Shown here: in pieces, positions 6,098 to 14,460 of the stretch | How positions within the stretch are numbered: the first letter of the stretch is position 1 | Layout: each line of letters begins with the position of its first letter | Assembly: GCA_028288725.1 (NCBI GenBank) | Contig: JAQGIC010000116.1 | Coordinates: 1 to 64,000, forward strand | Reading direction: 5' to 3' | Length of the DNA: 64,000 nucleotides | Origin: Rhodospirillales bacterium | GTDB taxonomy: Bacteria; Pseudomonadota; Alphaproteobacteria; ATCC43930; CGMCC-115725 | Notes under the pieces: generated by a model | What the model was told of the DNA's origin: nothing | Seen by the model: only the letters and a program-made list of their open reading frames with translations | Databases searched by the model: none | Program-made: the position numbers and the translations under genes

Positions 6098-8308
6098 ATG
6101 ACCGGTCACAGCCCCCGCACGCAGCAACTGCTGCACGGCCCGATCGCTCGGACGCTGCTGCGGCTCGCCTGGCCGAACGTGCTGGTCATGCTGGCCCAGG
6201 CGTCGACCGGCCTGATCGAAACCTGGTGGATCTCGCGCCTCGGCACCGATGCGCTCGCGGGCATGGCTTTGGTGTTCCCGGGCGTCATGCTGATGCAGAT
6301 GGTGTCCGGCGGCGCCATGGGCGGGGGCATTTCGTCGGCGATCGCCCGCGCGCTCGGTGCCGGTCGGCGCGAGGAGGCCGACGCGCTGGTCCTGCATGCG
6401 TTGGTCATCAACGGCGTGCTGGGCGCGATCTTCGCAGCATTGCTGCTGCTGTTCGGGCCGTCGCTCTATCGGGCGCTCGGCGGCGAGGGCGCCTCGCTCG
6501 AGGCGGCCCTGCGCTATTCCAACGTCGTGTTCGCCGGCTGCATTCTGCTGTGGCTGATGAACGCGCTGGCCAGCGTCATCCGCGGCACCGGCAACATGCT
6601 GGTGCCGGCGCTGGTGATCTGCGGCGGCGTCGTGCTGCTGATCCCGCTGTCGCCCTGCCTGATCTTCGGCCTCGGGCCGTTTCCGGCCCTGGGTGTCGCC
6701 GGCGGCGGTGCCGCCCTCTTGCTCTATTATGCCGGCGGTGCCGCGGTGCTGGCCTGGTATATCGCGTCCGGCCGCAACCTCGCCCGCTTCCGACGGGTGC
6801 GTCTCCGTTGGCCGCCGTTCCGCAGTATCCTGGTCGTCGGTGCCGTCGCGGCGGTTTCCTCGCTGCAGACCAACCTGACCGTGGCGCTGACCACCGCGCT
6901 GGTCGCCCAGGACGGCGGCCCGGAAGCGGTCGCCGGCTATGGCACCGGCGCGCGGCTCGAATATCTGCTGGTGCCGCTCGTGTTCGGCTTCGGCGCGCCG
7001 CTGGTGGCCCTGGTCGGCACCAACATCGGCGCGGGCCAACCGCGGCGCGCCCTGAGGGTCGCCCTCATCGGCGGCGCCATGGCGTTCGCCGCGACCGAGG
7101 CGATCGGTCTCGCCGCGGCCCTGTGGCCCGAGGCCTGGCTCGGCCTGTTCGGCGCGGATCCGGGCATGTTGACGACGGGTGCGGCCTATCTGCGCAGCGT
7201 CGGCCCGGCCTATGGCTTCTTCGGGCTGGGGCTGGCGCTCTATTTCGCATCCCAGGGTGCCGGCAAGCTGTTCTGGCCGCTCGCGGCCGGCTTCATCCGC
7301 ATGATCATCGCCGTCGCCGGCGGCTGGCTGATGCTGCGTCTGACCGGCTCGCTCGGGTGGATGTTCGCGGCATTGGCGCTGGGATTAGCCGTCTATGGGC
7401 TGTCGCTCGCGGCGGCGGTCATGTCCGGTACCTGGTTCAAGCCCGCCCGCGCGGGGGTGGGCGCCGGTGCGGAACGCATCCGGCTCCAAACATATGATCT
7501 AAAGGCAGCTGGTGATGCCGCCGTCGACATACAGGATATGGCCGTTGACGAAGTCGGACGCGGAGGATGCCAGGAACACGGCGGCGCCGTTCAGCTCCTC
7601 GACCTTGCCCCAGCGCCGGGCCGGCGTCCGGCCCTTGAGCCAGGCCGAGAAACTCTCGTCATCGACCAGCGACCGGGTCAGCTCCGTCTCGAAATAGCCC
7701 GGCGCCAGGCCGTTGATCTGGAGGCCGAGCGGCGCCCAATCGGTACACATGCCTTTGGTCAGCATGACCAAGGCACCCTTGGACGCGGCATAGGGCGCGA
7801 TGTTCGGGCGGGCGAGCGCGCTCTGGACCGAACAGATATTGATGATCTTGCCGCGCCCGCGCGCGATCATATGCTTAGCGACGGCCTGGCCGACCAGGAA
7901 CACGCTGTCGAGGTTGGTGCGCATCAGCTCCGACCAGGTCTCCTCGGCGAAATCCTGCAAAGGCGCGCGGCGCTGGATGCCGGCGTTGTTGATCAGGATG
8001 TCGATCGGCCCGATATCGGTCTCGATCCGGTCGATCGCCGCGCGGGTCTCGGCACCGTCGGTGACGTCGAAGCCGGCGATCCCGGTCCGGTGCCCCTCGG
8101 CGTCGAGCGTCGCCTTCGCCGCCGCCAGCTTGGCGGCGTCCCGCCCGTTCAGGATCACCCGCGCGCCGGCGGCGGCCAACCCGCGGGCCAGGCTGAAGCC
8201 GATGCCCTGGCTCGATCCGGTGATCAGCGCGGTGCGGCCCTCCAGACTGAACGGGTTGGACATCGCGGCATCTCCTCTTGGGTTATGTATGAGTTATGCT
8301 ATCGGTAG
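6098..8308 (+). CDS. MATE-family efflux transporter whose frame lacks its own stop
   Basis: ATG 6098 sits eight bases after GAGGAG (6084-6089), so it is preferred to GTG 6089. Residues 1 to about 460 form a MATE transporter with twelve hydrophobic segments and the conserved openings R-T-L-L-R-L-A-W-P-N-V-L and A-L-V-F-P-G-V-M-L-M-Q-M. MATE pumps export cationic drugs with Na+ or H+. Homology ends around base 7480, but no stop follows in frame until TAG 8306-8308, so about 275 extra codons run antisense through the SDR gene. Either the true stop was lost by a frameshift or a sequence error, or a tail without family homology is translated. The neighbouring frame stops at TGA 7495-7497. Confidence 0.75.
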   Translation: MTGHSPRTQQLLHGPIARTLLRLAWPNVLVMLAQASTGLIETWWISRLGTDALAGMALVFPGVMLMQMVSGGAMGGGISSAIARALGAGRREEADALVLHALVINGVLGAIFAALLLLFGPSLYRALGGEGASLEAALRYSNVVFAGCILLWLMNALASVIRGTGNMLVPALVICGGVVLLIPLSPCLIFGLGPFPALGVAGGGAALLLYYAGGAAVLAWYIASGRNLARFRRVRLRWPPFRSILVVGAVAAVSSLQTNLTVALTTALVAQDGGPEAVAGYGTGARLEYLLVPLVFGFGAPLVALVGTNIGAGQPRRALRVALIGGAMAFAATEAIGLAAALWPEAWLGLFGADPGMLTTGAAYLRSVGPAYGFFGLGLALYFASQGAGKLFWPLAAGFIRMIIAVAGGWLMLRLTGSLGWMFAALALGLAVYGLSLAAAVMSGTWFKPARAGVGAGAERIRLQTYDLKAAGDAAVDIQDMAVDEVGRGGCQEHGGAVQLLDLAPAPGRRPALEPGRETLVIDQRPGQLRLEIARRQAVDLEAERRPIGTHAFGQHDQGTLGRGIGRDVRAGERALDRTDIDDLAAPARDHMLSDGLADQEHAVEVGAHQLRPGLLGEILQRRAALDAGVVDQDVDRPDIGLDPVDRRAGLGTVGDVEAGDPGPVPLGVERRLRRRQLGGVPPVQDHPRAGGGQPAGQAEADALARSGDQRGAALQTERVGHRGISSWVMYELCYR
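7499..8263 (-). CDS. idnO: Gluconate 5-dehydrogenase-like short-chain dehydrogenase
   Basis: A 254-residue classical SDR: cofactor motif T-G-S-S-Q-G-I-G (15-22), N-N-A-G (93-96), catalytic S146, Y159 and K163, and the C-terminal V-D-G-G-I. The overall pattern matches gluconate 5-dehydrogenases (IdnO/Gno), which reduce 5-ketogluconate to gluconate. The assignment is supported by the divergent L-idonate 5-dehydrogenase, since the two enzymes are consecutive steps of idonate catabolism. GAGGAG precedes the ATG. The shared operator at 8295-8312 probably co-regulates both genes. Confidence 0.8.
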   Translation of the reverse strand: MSNPFSLEGRTALITGSSQGIGFSLARGLAAAGARVILNGRDAAKLAAAKATLDAEGHRTGIAGFDVTDGAETRAAIDRIETDIGPIDILINNAGIQRRAPLQDFAEETWSELMRTNLDSVFLVGQAVAKHMIARGRGKIINICSVQSALARPNIAPYAASKGALVMLTKGMCTDWAPLGLQINGLAPGYFETELTRSLVDDESFSAWLKGRTPARRWGKVEELNGAAVFLASSASDFVNGHILYVDGGITSCL

Positions 8309-8312
8309 CATA
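8295..8312. promoter_or_regulatory. 18-bp GntR/IdnR-like operator between idnO and idnD
   Basis: TATGCTATCGGTAGCATA has perfect 7-base arms around TCGG. It closely resembles the gluconate-type LacI-family operators of enterobacteria (ATGTTA-N4-TAACAT as I recall them). It lies 20 bp before the idnD start and 31 bp before the idnO start. The regulator gene is not adjacent. Confidence 0.6.
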
Positions 8313-8332
8313 GGTTCTGGGGAGAGACGACC

Positions 8333-9358
8333 ATGAAGGCCTGCGTGATCCATGCACCGCACGACTTGCGGATCGAAGAGGCGGAGGTGCCGCCGCTCGG
8401 GGCCCATTCGGTCAAGCTGCGCATCGGCGCCGGCGGCATCTGCGGCTCGGATCTGCATTATTTCCAGCATGGCGGCTTCGGCACGGTCCGCATCAAGCAG
8501 CCGATGATCCTGGGGCACGAGGTCGCCGGCACGGTGATCGAGATCGGCGGCGCCGTGACCGCGGTCAAGCCGGGCGATCGGGCCGCGATCAACCCGAACC
8601 AGCCGTGCGGCGCCTGCGCCCAATGCCTGGCCGGCCGCGCCAACCTGTGCCTGGACGTGCGCTTCTACGGCAGCGCCATGCGCTTTCCCCATGTCCAGGG
8701 CGCCTTCCGCGAGATCCTGGTCGCCGAGGAGCGGCAGATCTTCACCATTCCCGACCATGTCAGCCTGGGTCAGGCCGCCTTTGCCGAGCCGCTCGCGGTC
8801 TGTCTGCACGCGGTGACGCGCGCGTCCTCGGTCGCCGGCAAGCGGGTGCTGGTGACCGGCGTCGGGCCGATCGGGGCGCTGACCATCCTGGCCGCCCGCT
8901 GCTTCGGTGCGCGCGAGATCGTCGCGACCGATGTCGCGGCCTTGCCGCTGAAGACGGCCAAGGCGGTCGGCGCCGACCGGGTCATCGATGTCGCGACCGA
9001 CACGTTGGCGGATTATGCCGCCAACAAGGGCACGTTCGACGTGCTGTTCGAATGTTCCGGCAATGCCCGGGCGCTCGCGGCCGGGCTCGATGCCGTGCGC
9101 CCCGGCGGCACGGTCGTGCAGCTGGGATTGGGCGGCGAGATGGGCCTGGCCATCAACACGATCGTGACCAAGGAGCTGGAGCTGCGCGGCAGCTTCCGCT
9201 TCCACGAGGAGTTCGGCTGGGCGGTCGATTACATCAGCCGCGGCCTGATCGACGTGACGCCGCTCTTGACCGAGACGATCCCGCTCGCCGAGGCGCAGCG
9301 CGCGTTCGAGCTGGCCGGGGACCGAGCTCAAGCGATGAAGGTGCAGCTGAGCTTTTGA
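8333..9358 (+). CDS. idnD: L-idonate 5-dehydrogenase (zinc-dependent MDR family)
   Basis: A 341-residue medium-chain dehydrogenase. Catalytic zinc ligands C37, H62 and E63 and the structural-zinc cysteines C92, C95, C98 and C106 are all present, followed by a Rossmann domain (V-T-G-V-G-P-I-G-A-L). The pattern G-G-I-C-G-S-D-L-H-Y-F-Q-H-G-G-F-G and the overall length fit L-idonate 5-dehydrogenase, which oxidises L-idonate to 5-ketogluconate. The divergent SDR would then form gluconate. GGGGAGAG precedes the start. A sorbitol dehydrogenase is a less likely alternative. Confidence 0.82.
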   Translation: MKACVIHAPHDLRIEEAEVPPLGAHSVKLRIGAGGICGSDLHYFQHGGFGTVRIKQPMILGHEVAGTVIEIGGAVTAVKPGDRAAINPNQPCGACAQCLAGRANLCLDVRFYGSAMRFPHVQGAFREILVAEERQIFTIPDHVSLGQAAFAEPLAVCLHAVTRASSVAGKRVLVTGVGPIGALTILAARCFGAREIVATDVAALPLKTAKAVGADRVIDVATDTLADYAANKGTFDVLFECSGNARALAAGLDAVRPGGTVVQLGLGGEMGLAINTIVTKELELRGSFRFHEEFGWAVDYISRGLIDVTPLLTETIPLAEAQRAFELAGDRAQAMKVQLSF

Positions 9359-9443
9359 CGAGCCAAACGACCGTTAGGTTGCGAGCCCCCCGGTCTTTGC
9401 CCATACTCGGGACCAAGCAATGAAGATCCGAGGGAGCGCCCGA

Positions 9444-11519
9444 ATGGCCACGCATTATCGTGCCTGCAACCTGTGCGAGGCGATCTGCGGCCTGGCGATC
9501 GAGGTCGAGGACGACCGGATCGTCTCGATCAAGGGCGACCCGGCCGATCCGTTCAGTCGCGGCCATATCTGCCCGAAGGCGGTGGCGCTGCAGGATATCC
9601 AGAACGATCCCGACCGGTTGCGCGGGCCGATGCGGCGCGATGGCAGCGAATGGCGCGCGATCGGCTGGGACGAGGCGTTCGCCTATGCCGCAGAGGGCAT
9701 CGCGGCCGTGATCCAGGCCCAGGGCGGCGACGCGGTCGCGACCTACCAGGGCAATCCGAACGTGCATAATTGGGGCATGATGACCCATGCCTCGGCCTAT
9801 CTGGGGCTGATCCGGACCCGGAACCGGTTCTCGGCGACGTCGGTCGACCAATTGCCGTTCCAGCTCGCGGCCTATTGGATGTATGGCCATCAGCTGCTGC
9901 TGCCGATCCCCGACATCGACAACACCGATTATTTCCTGATGCTGGGCGCCAATCCTTTGGTGTCGAACGGCAGCCTGATGACCGTGCCGGACGTGACCAA
10001 GCGGCTGAAGGCGATCCAGGCGCGCGGCGGCAAGCTGGTCGTGGTCGATCCGCGCCGGACCGAAACCGCGACGATCGCGAGCGAGCATCATTTCATCCGA
10101 CCCGGCACGGACGCGGCCTTCCTGCTGGGCCTGCTCTCGACTCTCCTCGACGAGGGGCTGGCCCGCCCGATCGACAATCTCGACGGCTTCGACACCGTCG
10201 CCCGGCACGTCCTGCCGTTCACCGCCGAGCGGGCGGCCAAGGTCACCGGCATTCCGGCGGACGAGATCCGCCGCATCGCCCGCGCCTTCGCGGCGGCACC
10301 GCGCGCGGTCTGCTATGGCCGGATGGGGGTCTCGACCCAGGAACATGGCACTTTGTGCCAATGGCTGATCCAGCTGATCAATATCGCGACCGGCAATCTC
10401 GATCGGGTCGGCGGCGCGCTCGTCACCAAGCCGGCGTTCGACATCGTCGGCGCTCCCGGCTCGCGGCCCGGCAGCTATGGCCGCTGGACCAGCCGCGTCG
10501 GTGGCCGGAGCGAGGTGCTGGGCGAATTGCCGGTGGCGGCGCTGGCCGAGGAGATGCTGACGCCCGGCGCCGGGCAGATCCGGGCCCTGATCACGCTGGC
10601 CGGCAATCCGGTGCTGTCGACCCCCAACGGCCGGCAGCTGGAGCAAGGCCTGGCCGGGCTCGATTTCATGATCTCGATCGATCCCTATCTGAATGAAACC
10701 ACGCGCCATGCCGACCTGATCCTGCCGCCGACCTCGGCACTGGAGCGCGATCACTACGACATGACGTTCAACCTGCTCGCCGTGCGCAATGTCGCGCGCC
10801 GGAATCCCCCGGTCCTGTCCAAGCCCGACGGCGCGCTCGACGATTGGCAGATCCTGGAGGGGCTGGGCGCGGCGCTGGCGGCGGCGCTCGGCCAGGAGCC
10901 GAAACGCCTGCCCAAGCCGGCCCGGATGCTGGATGCCGGCCTGAGGGCCGGCCCCTACGACCTGTCGCTGGAGGCGCTGCAGGCGGCACCCCACGGGCTT
11001 GATCTCGGGCCGCTCGAATCCTCGTTCCCGGCGCGCCTGGCCACAGCGAACAAGCGGATCGAATGTGCGCCGCCTCGATTGATCGCGGCGTTGGATGCGC
11101 TGGAGCAATCGCTGTTCGACGGCCCGGCACCCGAACTGGTATTGATCGGGCGGCGCCATATCCGCAGCAATAATTCCTGGATGCATAATTTCGAGCGCCT
11201 GGTGAAGGGCAAGCCGCGCTGCCAGTTGCTGATGCATCCCGACGATCTGGGCCGCTACGGCTTCGCCGAGGGCCAGCAGGTCCGGGTGACCTCGCGGGTC
11301 GGCAGCCTGGATGTCGAGGTCGCCGGCACGGACGAGGTCATGCCGGGCGTGGTCAGCCTGCCGCACGGCTGGGGCCATGGCCGCGTCGGCACGTCGCTCG
11401 CCGTGGCCCAGGCCCATGCCGGGGTCAGCGCCAACGACCTGACCGACGATACGTTCATCGATGCCGTCTCGGGCAACGCGGCCCTGAACGGCGTACCGGT
11501 CGCGGTCGCGGCAATCTAG
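9444..11519 (+). CDS. Molybdopterin oxidoreductase (DMSO reductase family) with N-terminal [4Fe-4S] motif
   Basis: I prefer ATG 9444 (M-A-T-H-Y-R-A-C), which follows GAGGGAGC, over ATG 9420. The protein has 691 residues. C8, C11, C15 and C43 make the cubane cluster site, followed by the molybdopterin-binding core (M-L-G-A-N-P-L-V-S-N-G-S and V-V-V-D-P-R-R-T-E-T-A) and the C-terminal dinucleotide-binding domain (H-P-D-D-L onward). Such enzymes transfer oxygen atoms or oxidise small substrates. No electron-transfer or chaperone subunit lies beside it, so it may be a soluble single-subunit enzyme. The substrate cannot be told. A hairpin module overlaps its stop. Confidence 0.82.
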   Translation: MATHYRACNLCEAICGLAIEVEDDRIVSIKGDPADPFSRGHICPKAVALQDIQNDPDRLRGPMRRDGSEWRAIGWDEAFAYAAEGIAAVIQAQGGDAVATYQGNPNVHNWGMMTHASAYLGLIRTRNRFSATSVDQLPFQLAAYWMYGHQLLLPIPDIDNTDYFLMLGANPLVSNGSLMTVPDVTKRLKAIQARGGKLVVVDPRRTETATIASEHHFIRPGTDAAFLLGLLSTLLDEGLARPIDNLDGFDTVARHVLPFTAERAAKVTGIPADEIRRIARAFAAAPRAVCYGRMGVSTQEHGTLCQWLIQLINIATGNLDRVGGALVTKPAFDIVGAPGSRPGSYGRWTSRVGGRSEVLGELPVAALAEEMLTPGAGQIRALITLAGNPVLSTPNGRQLEQGLAGLDFMISIDPYLNETTRHADLILPPTSALERDHYDMTFNLLAVRNVARRNPPVLSKPDGALDDWQILEGLGAALAAALGQEPKRLPKPARMLDAGLRAGPYDLSLEALQAAPHGLDLGPLESSFPARLATANKRIECAPPRLIAALDALEQSLFDGPAPELVLIGRRHIRSNNSWMHNFERLVKGKPRCQLLMHPDDLGRYGFAEGQQVRVTSRVGSLDVEVAGTDEVMPGVVSLPHGWGHGRVGTSLAVAQAHAGVSANDLTDDTFIDAVSGNAALNGVPVAVAAI

Positions 11520-11605
11520 AGGGCGATTCATATCTGAATCGCCCTCTGAATCAAATAATTAGAGCCTGATCCGATCAAACCGAGTCGGTTTGATCGGATC
11601 AGGCT
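11518..11605. repeat. Dispersed palindromic repeat, copy A (two hairpins)
   Basis: Module 1 is a 13-bp perfect stem (arms 11518-11530 and 11535-11547, loop TATC) that includes the oxidoreductase stop codon. Module 2 is a perfect stem of 21 bp (arms 11563-11583 and 11585-11605, one-base centre) ending one base before the DUF72 stop. Copies B to E elsewhere share both sequence and design. It lies between convergent genes and could end transcription from both sides, although there is no T-run. Confidence 0.8.
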
Positions 11606-12502
11606 TTAGGCGGCCTCGGCTCTGGCTACGCCCAGCCGGGCGGCCAGGCCGTCGGCGTCGAACGGGGCGCGGACCTTCATGTCATTGTCGAAATAGACAT
11701 AGACGTCCCGGGCCGCCTGGGGCGGACCGGCCCGATCGGAAATCCGCCGGATGCCCGTGCCGTGCGGCTCGCCGCCCCGCGCCCAGGCATCGATCCATCG
11801 GGCCCAATCGTCCAGTGCCTTGTCGTCGTAGCCGCTGGCGTAAAGCTGCTCGGAGCCGTGCAGCCGGCAATAGACGAAGTCGGCCGCCAGATCCATCAGG
11901 CGTGGCCATTCCACCGTGTCTGCGCAGACGAGCGCCACCTGGTGGGCGCGCAGCAGGTCGATGAAGTCCGGATCGACGAAGCTCTCGTGCCGGATCTCGA
12001 TCGCGTGGCGCATCGGACGCCTGGCGTCCGGCGTCAGGACGACCTCCTTCATCCGCGCGTCATGCCGGGCGGCGCACCGGCCGGCCGCCTCGGTGTCGTG
12101 CGGCAGCAGTGCCAGGAATGGTTCGATCAGGGCGCGGTCGTACCGGAAGCTGGGCGGAAACTGCCATAGGATCGGCCCCAGCTTGGTCCCGAGCTTCAGC
12201 AGGCCGGAGGCGAGGAAATTCGCCAGCGGCTCCTCGGGATCGCGCAGCCGGCGGATATGGGTGATGTAGCGCGGCGCCTTGACGGCGAAGACGAAATCCT
12301 CGGGCGTTTCCGCGGCCCAGCGCCCGAACACCGGCGGCCGCTGCGGCCCGTAGAAGGTGCCGTTGATCTCGATCGAGCGAAACCGGCGCGAAGCGAAAGA
12401 GAGTTCGTCCTTCTGGCGCAAGCCTTCGGGATAGAACACGCCGCGCCAGGGCGCGTAGCGCCAGCCGGAAATGCCGATCCTGATTTCGCCGCGCTTGGCC
12501 AT
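11606..12502 (-). CDS. yecE: DUF72 (YecE-family) protein
   Basis: A 298-residue TIM-barrel-like protein of the DUF72 family. It begins with the typical I-R-I-G-I-S-G-W-R-Y-A-P-W-R-G-V-F-Y-P and continues with E-I-N-G-T-F-Y, L-W-Q-F-P-P-S-F, E-I-R-H-E-S-F, Y-C-R-L-H-G, and the final V-Y-F-D-N-D segment. The biochemical function of the family is not settled. It is widespread and usually monocistronic, as here. It converges on the molybdopterin enzyme, with copy A of the palindromic repeat between them. Confidence 0.85.
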   Translation of the reverse strand: MAKRGEIRIGISGWRYAPWRGVFYPEGLRQKDELSFASRRFRSIEINGTFYGPQRPPVFGRWAAETPEDFVFAVKAPRYITHIRRLRDPEEPLANFLASGLLKLGTKLGPILWQFPPSFRYDRALIEPFLALLPHDTEAAGRCAARHDARMKEVVLTPDARRPMRHAIEIRHESFVDPDFIDLLRAHQVALVCADTVEWPRLMDLAADFVYCRLHGSEQLYASGYDDKALDDWARWIDAWARGGEPHGTGIRRISDRAGPPQAARDVYVYFDNDMKVRAPFDADGLAARLGVARAEAA

Positions 12503-12550
12503 CCGTATCCTCCGTCGGGGTGACGAAGGAACAACCGCGACCCGGCCCGA

Positions 12551-12757
12551 TCAGATCCGGCGGCGGCCGGGCAGGGACTTGGAGCCGGGGCCCATCAGGT
12601 ACCACAGCACGAAGCCCACGATCGGCAGCACTAGCACGATCAGGACCCAGACCAGTTTCGTGACCGGTTCGGCGCCGCTCTGCAGCGTGCCGACGATCGC
12701 CCAGATGACCAGCAGCAGGGTGATCAGACCGAGGAGGTCGTTGCCGAAGGTGAACAT
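12551..12757 (-). CDS. Small PLDc_N-type membrane protein
   Basis: ATG 12757 follows AGAAGGA by about eight bases and gives 68 residues. Two hydrophobic helices (L-L-G-L-I-T-L-L-L-V-I-W-A-I-V-G and L-V-W-V-L-I-V-L-V-L-P-I-V-G-F-V-L-W-Y-L) are separated by a short loop and followed by G-P-G-S and a basic tail. This is the pattern of the N-terminal membrane segment of cardiolipin synthases, found as a free-standing small protein in many bacteria. Function unknown. It lies just upstream of the DUF72 gene on the same strand. Confidence 0.75.
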   Translation of the reverse strand: MFTFGNDLLGLITLLLVIWAIVGTLQSGAEPVTKLVWVLIVLVLPIVGFVLWYLMGPGSKSLPGRRRI

Positions 12758-12872
12758 GCCGGTGTCCTTCTCGAAAAGCCCCATGGCTCTGAGAACGGCC
12801 CCCCGCCGATTTGGTTGCGGTATCGGGAGCGGCGACGGCCGCTCCCGACGGCTTGGGGCTAGAGACTGATTC

Positions 12873-12921
12873 AGAGTGCGATTCAGGCAGGAGGTCGATG
12901 TGGCCTCATGTCATCGCGCTC
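12873..12921. repeat. Dispersed palindromic repeat, copy E (module 1 only, inverted)
   Basis: AGAGTGCGATTCAG (12873-12886) and GGCCTCATGTCATCGCGCTC (12902-12921) match the reverse complement of module 1 in copy B. The two ends are joined by a different 15-base middle. It abuts the 3' end of the KgtP-like gene. Confidence 0.6.
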
Positions 12922-12925
12922 AGAT

Positions 12926-14251
12926 CTAGATCGCCCGCTCCATCTTGGAATTGGCCTTGGTGTCCGGGATGAAGATGTAGAACAAGAGCGAGACGAAGAT
13001 GCAGCCGGTCGCATACCAATAGAAGCCGGACTCGTTGCCGACGCTCTTGAACCAGAGGGCGATCGAGTCGACCGACCCGCCGAAGATGGCCGCGGTCAGC
13101 GCATAGGGAATGCCGACGCCCATGGCGCGCACCGCCGTCGGGAACATCTCGGCCTTCACCGTCGCGGTCAGCGCGGTATAGCCGCTGACGATCATCCAGG
13201 CGATGCAGATCAGCAGGAAGGCGAACAGCGGGCTCTTCGTCGTCTGCAGCGTGGTCAGCAGCGGATAGGTACCGAGCGTGCCGGCCAGGCCGAAGGCGAT
13301 CAGCATCGGCTTGCGGCCGATCTTGTCCGACAGCGCGCCATAGAGCGGCTGCAGGATGATCGCGAACAGCAGCGATCCGGCGGTCACCATCGTGGTCTGA
13401 TCGTCGGTCAGGCCGACCGACAGCTTCAAGAACTTCTGCATGTAAGTCGTATAGGTATAGAAGGCCGAGGTGCCGCCGATCGTGATGCCGACCACCAGGA
13501 TCATGGTCTTCCAGTTCTGGCCGAGCAGCGCCCACATGCTGTCCTTCTTGACGATCCTGTCGGCCTGCTTGAACAGTTCGGTCTCATGCATGTCGCGGCG
13601 CATGTAGAACGCATAGATCGAGATCAGCGCGCCGATGGCGAACGGAATGCGCCAGCCCCAGTCCTTGAGCTGGTCCGGCGTCAGGAAGACCTTCTGCAGC
13701 ACCAGCAACACCAGAAGGGCGGACAGCTGGCCGCCGATCAGCGTCACGTACCAGACGCCGGAATAGAAGCCGCGCCGGTTCGGGTGGGAGATCTCGCTCA
13801 GGTAGGTGGCGCTGGTGCCGTATTCGCCGCCCTGGCTCAGACCCTGCAGGATACGGGCGAGCGCCAGGATGGCCGGCGCGCCGACGCCGATCGTGGCATA
13901 GGTCGGCGTCACCGCGATCAGCAGAGAGCCGAAGCACATCAGCAGGACCGACATGGTGAGCGCGGTGCGACGGCCGTGCTTGTCGGCGAAATAGCCGAAG
14001 ATCACGCTGCCGATCGGCCGGACCAGGAACGCCACGGCGAACAGCGAGGCAGCCGCCAGCTGCTGGGCCGCCGGATCGCTTTTGGGAAAGAACGAGCCGG
14101 CGAAATAGAGCGCGAAGGCCGAATAGGCATAGACGTCGTACCATTCGATCAGATTGCCGACCGAGCCGACCAGGATCGCCTTCACCCGCTTGCGCGTGTC
14201 CGCCGCATCGAAACCGTCCGTCGTGACGGCAAAGTTCTCTTTGACGCTCAT
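12926..14251 (-). CDS. kgtP: KgtP-like MFS transporter (metabolite:H+ symporter family)
   Basis: A 441-residue 12-helix transporter. It is strikingly like E. coli alpha-ketoglutarate permease in G-N-L-I-E-W-Y-D-V-Y, D-K-H-G-R-R-T-A-L-T-M-S, R-I-L-Q-G-L-S-Q-G-G-E-Y-G-T-S-A-T-Y, Y-V-T-L-I-G-G-Q-L and K-A-E-M-F-P-T-A-V-R-A-M-G-V-G. The family imports dicarboxylates, betaines or shikimate with protons. 2-Oxoglutarate is the best guess, not proven. It is monocistronic and divergent from the Liv transporter. Confidence 0.78.
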   Translation of the reverse strand: MSVKENFAVTTDGFDAADTRKRVKAILVGSVGNLIEWYDVYAYSAFALYFAGSFFPKSDPAAQQLAAASLFAVAFLVRPIGSVIFGYFADKHGRRTALTMSVLLMCFGSLLIAVTPTYATIGVGAPAILALARILQGLSQGGEYGTSATYLSEISHPNRRGFYSGVWYVTLIGGQLSALLVLLVLQKVFLTPDQLKDWGWRIPFAIGALISIYAFYMRRDMHETELFKQADRIVKKDSMWALLGQNWKTMILVVGITIGGTSAFYTYTTYMQKFLKLSVGLTDDQTTMVTAGSLLFAIILQPLYGALSDKIGRKPMLIAFGLAGTLGTYPLLTTLQTTKSPLFAFLLICIAWMIVSGYTALTATVKAEMFPTAVRAMGVGIPYALTAAIFGGSVDSIALWFKSVGNESGFYWYATGCIFVSLLFYIFIPDTKANSKMERAI

Positions 14252-14373
14252 GTCGTCTCCCGTCTCTTCCCACGTTTTCTTTTATCGCCGCCGGAGTTTT
14301 TCAGCCCCGGCGCGTTATGCCAAGGGGGAAATGTCCATCGCGGCAGCATTCGTTGCGTTTGCCATAAAAAGCC

Positions 14374-14404
14374 GTGACAAGCCGGCGCCGCGTGCCGTTA
14401 TACT
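14374..14404 (+). promoter_or_regulatory. Weak candidate promoter of the first Liv operon
   Basis: GTGACA (14374-14379) and TATACT (14399-14404) have a 19-bp spacer, longer than ideal. The rest of 14252-14460 holds nothing else I can name. Confidence 0.25.
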
Positions 14405-14460
14405 TGGCAAAAGCCTAAGGCGAGAAAAGAACAAACCAATCGCTATACAGGGGGGAAACA

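Noticed and set aside
4052-7039. A 995-codon open frame antisense to emrA, emrB and MATE
   Set aside because: Same low-complexity antisense composition. The plus-strand genes are unambiguous.
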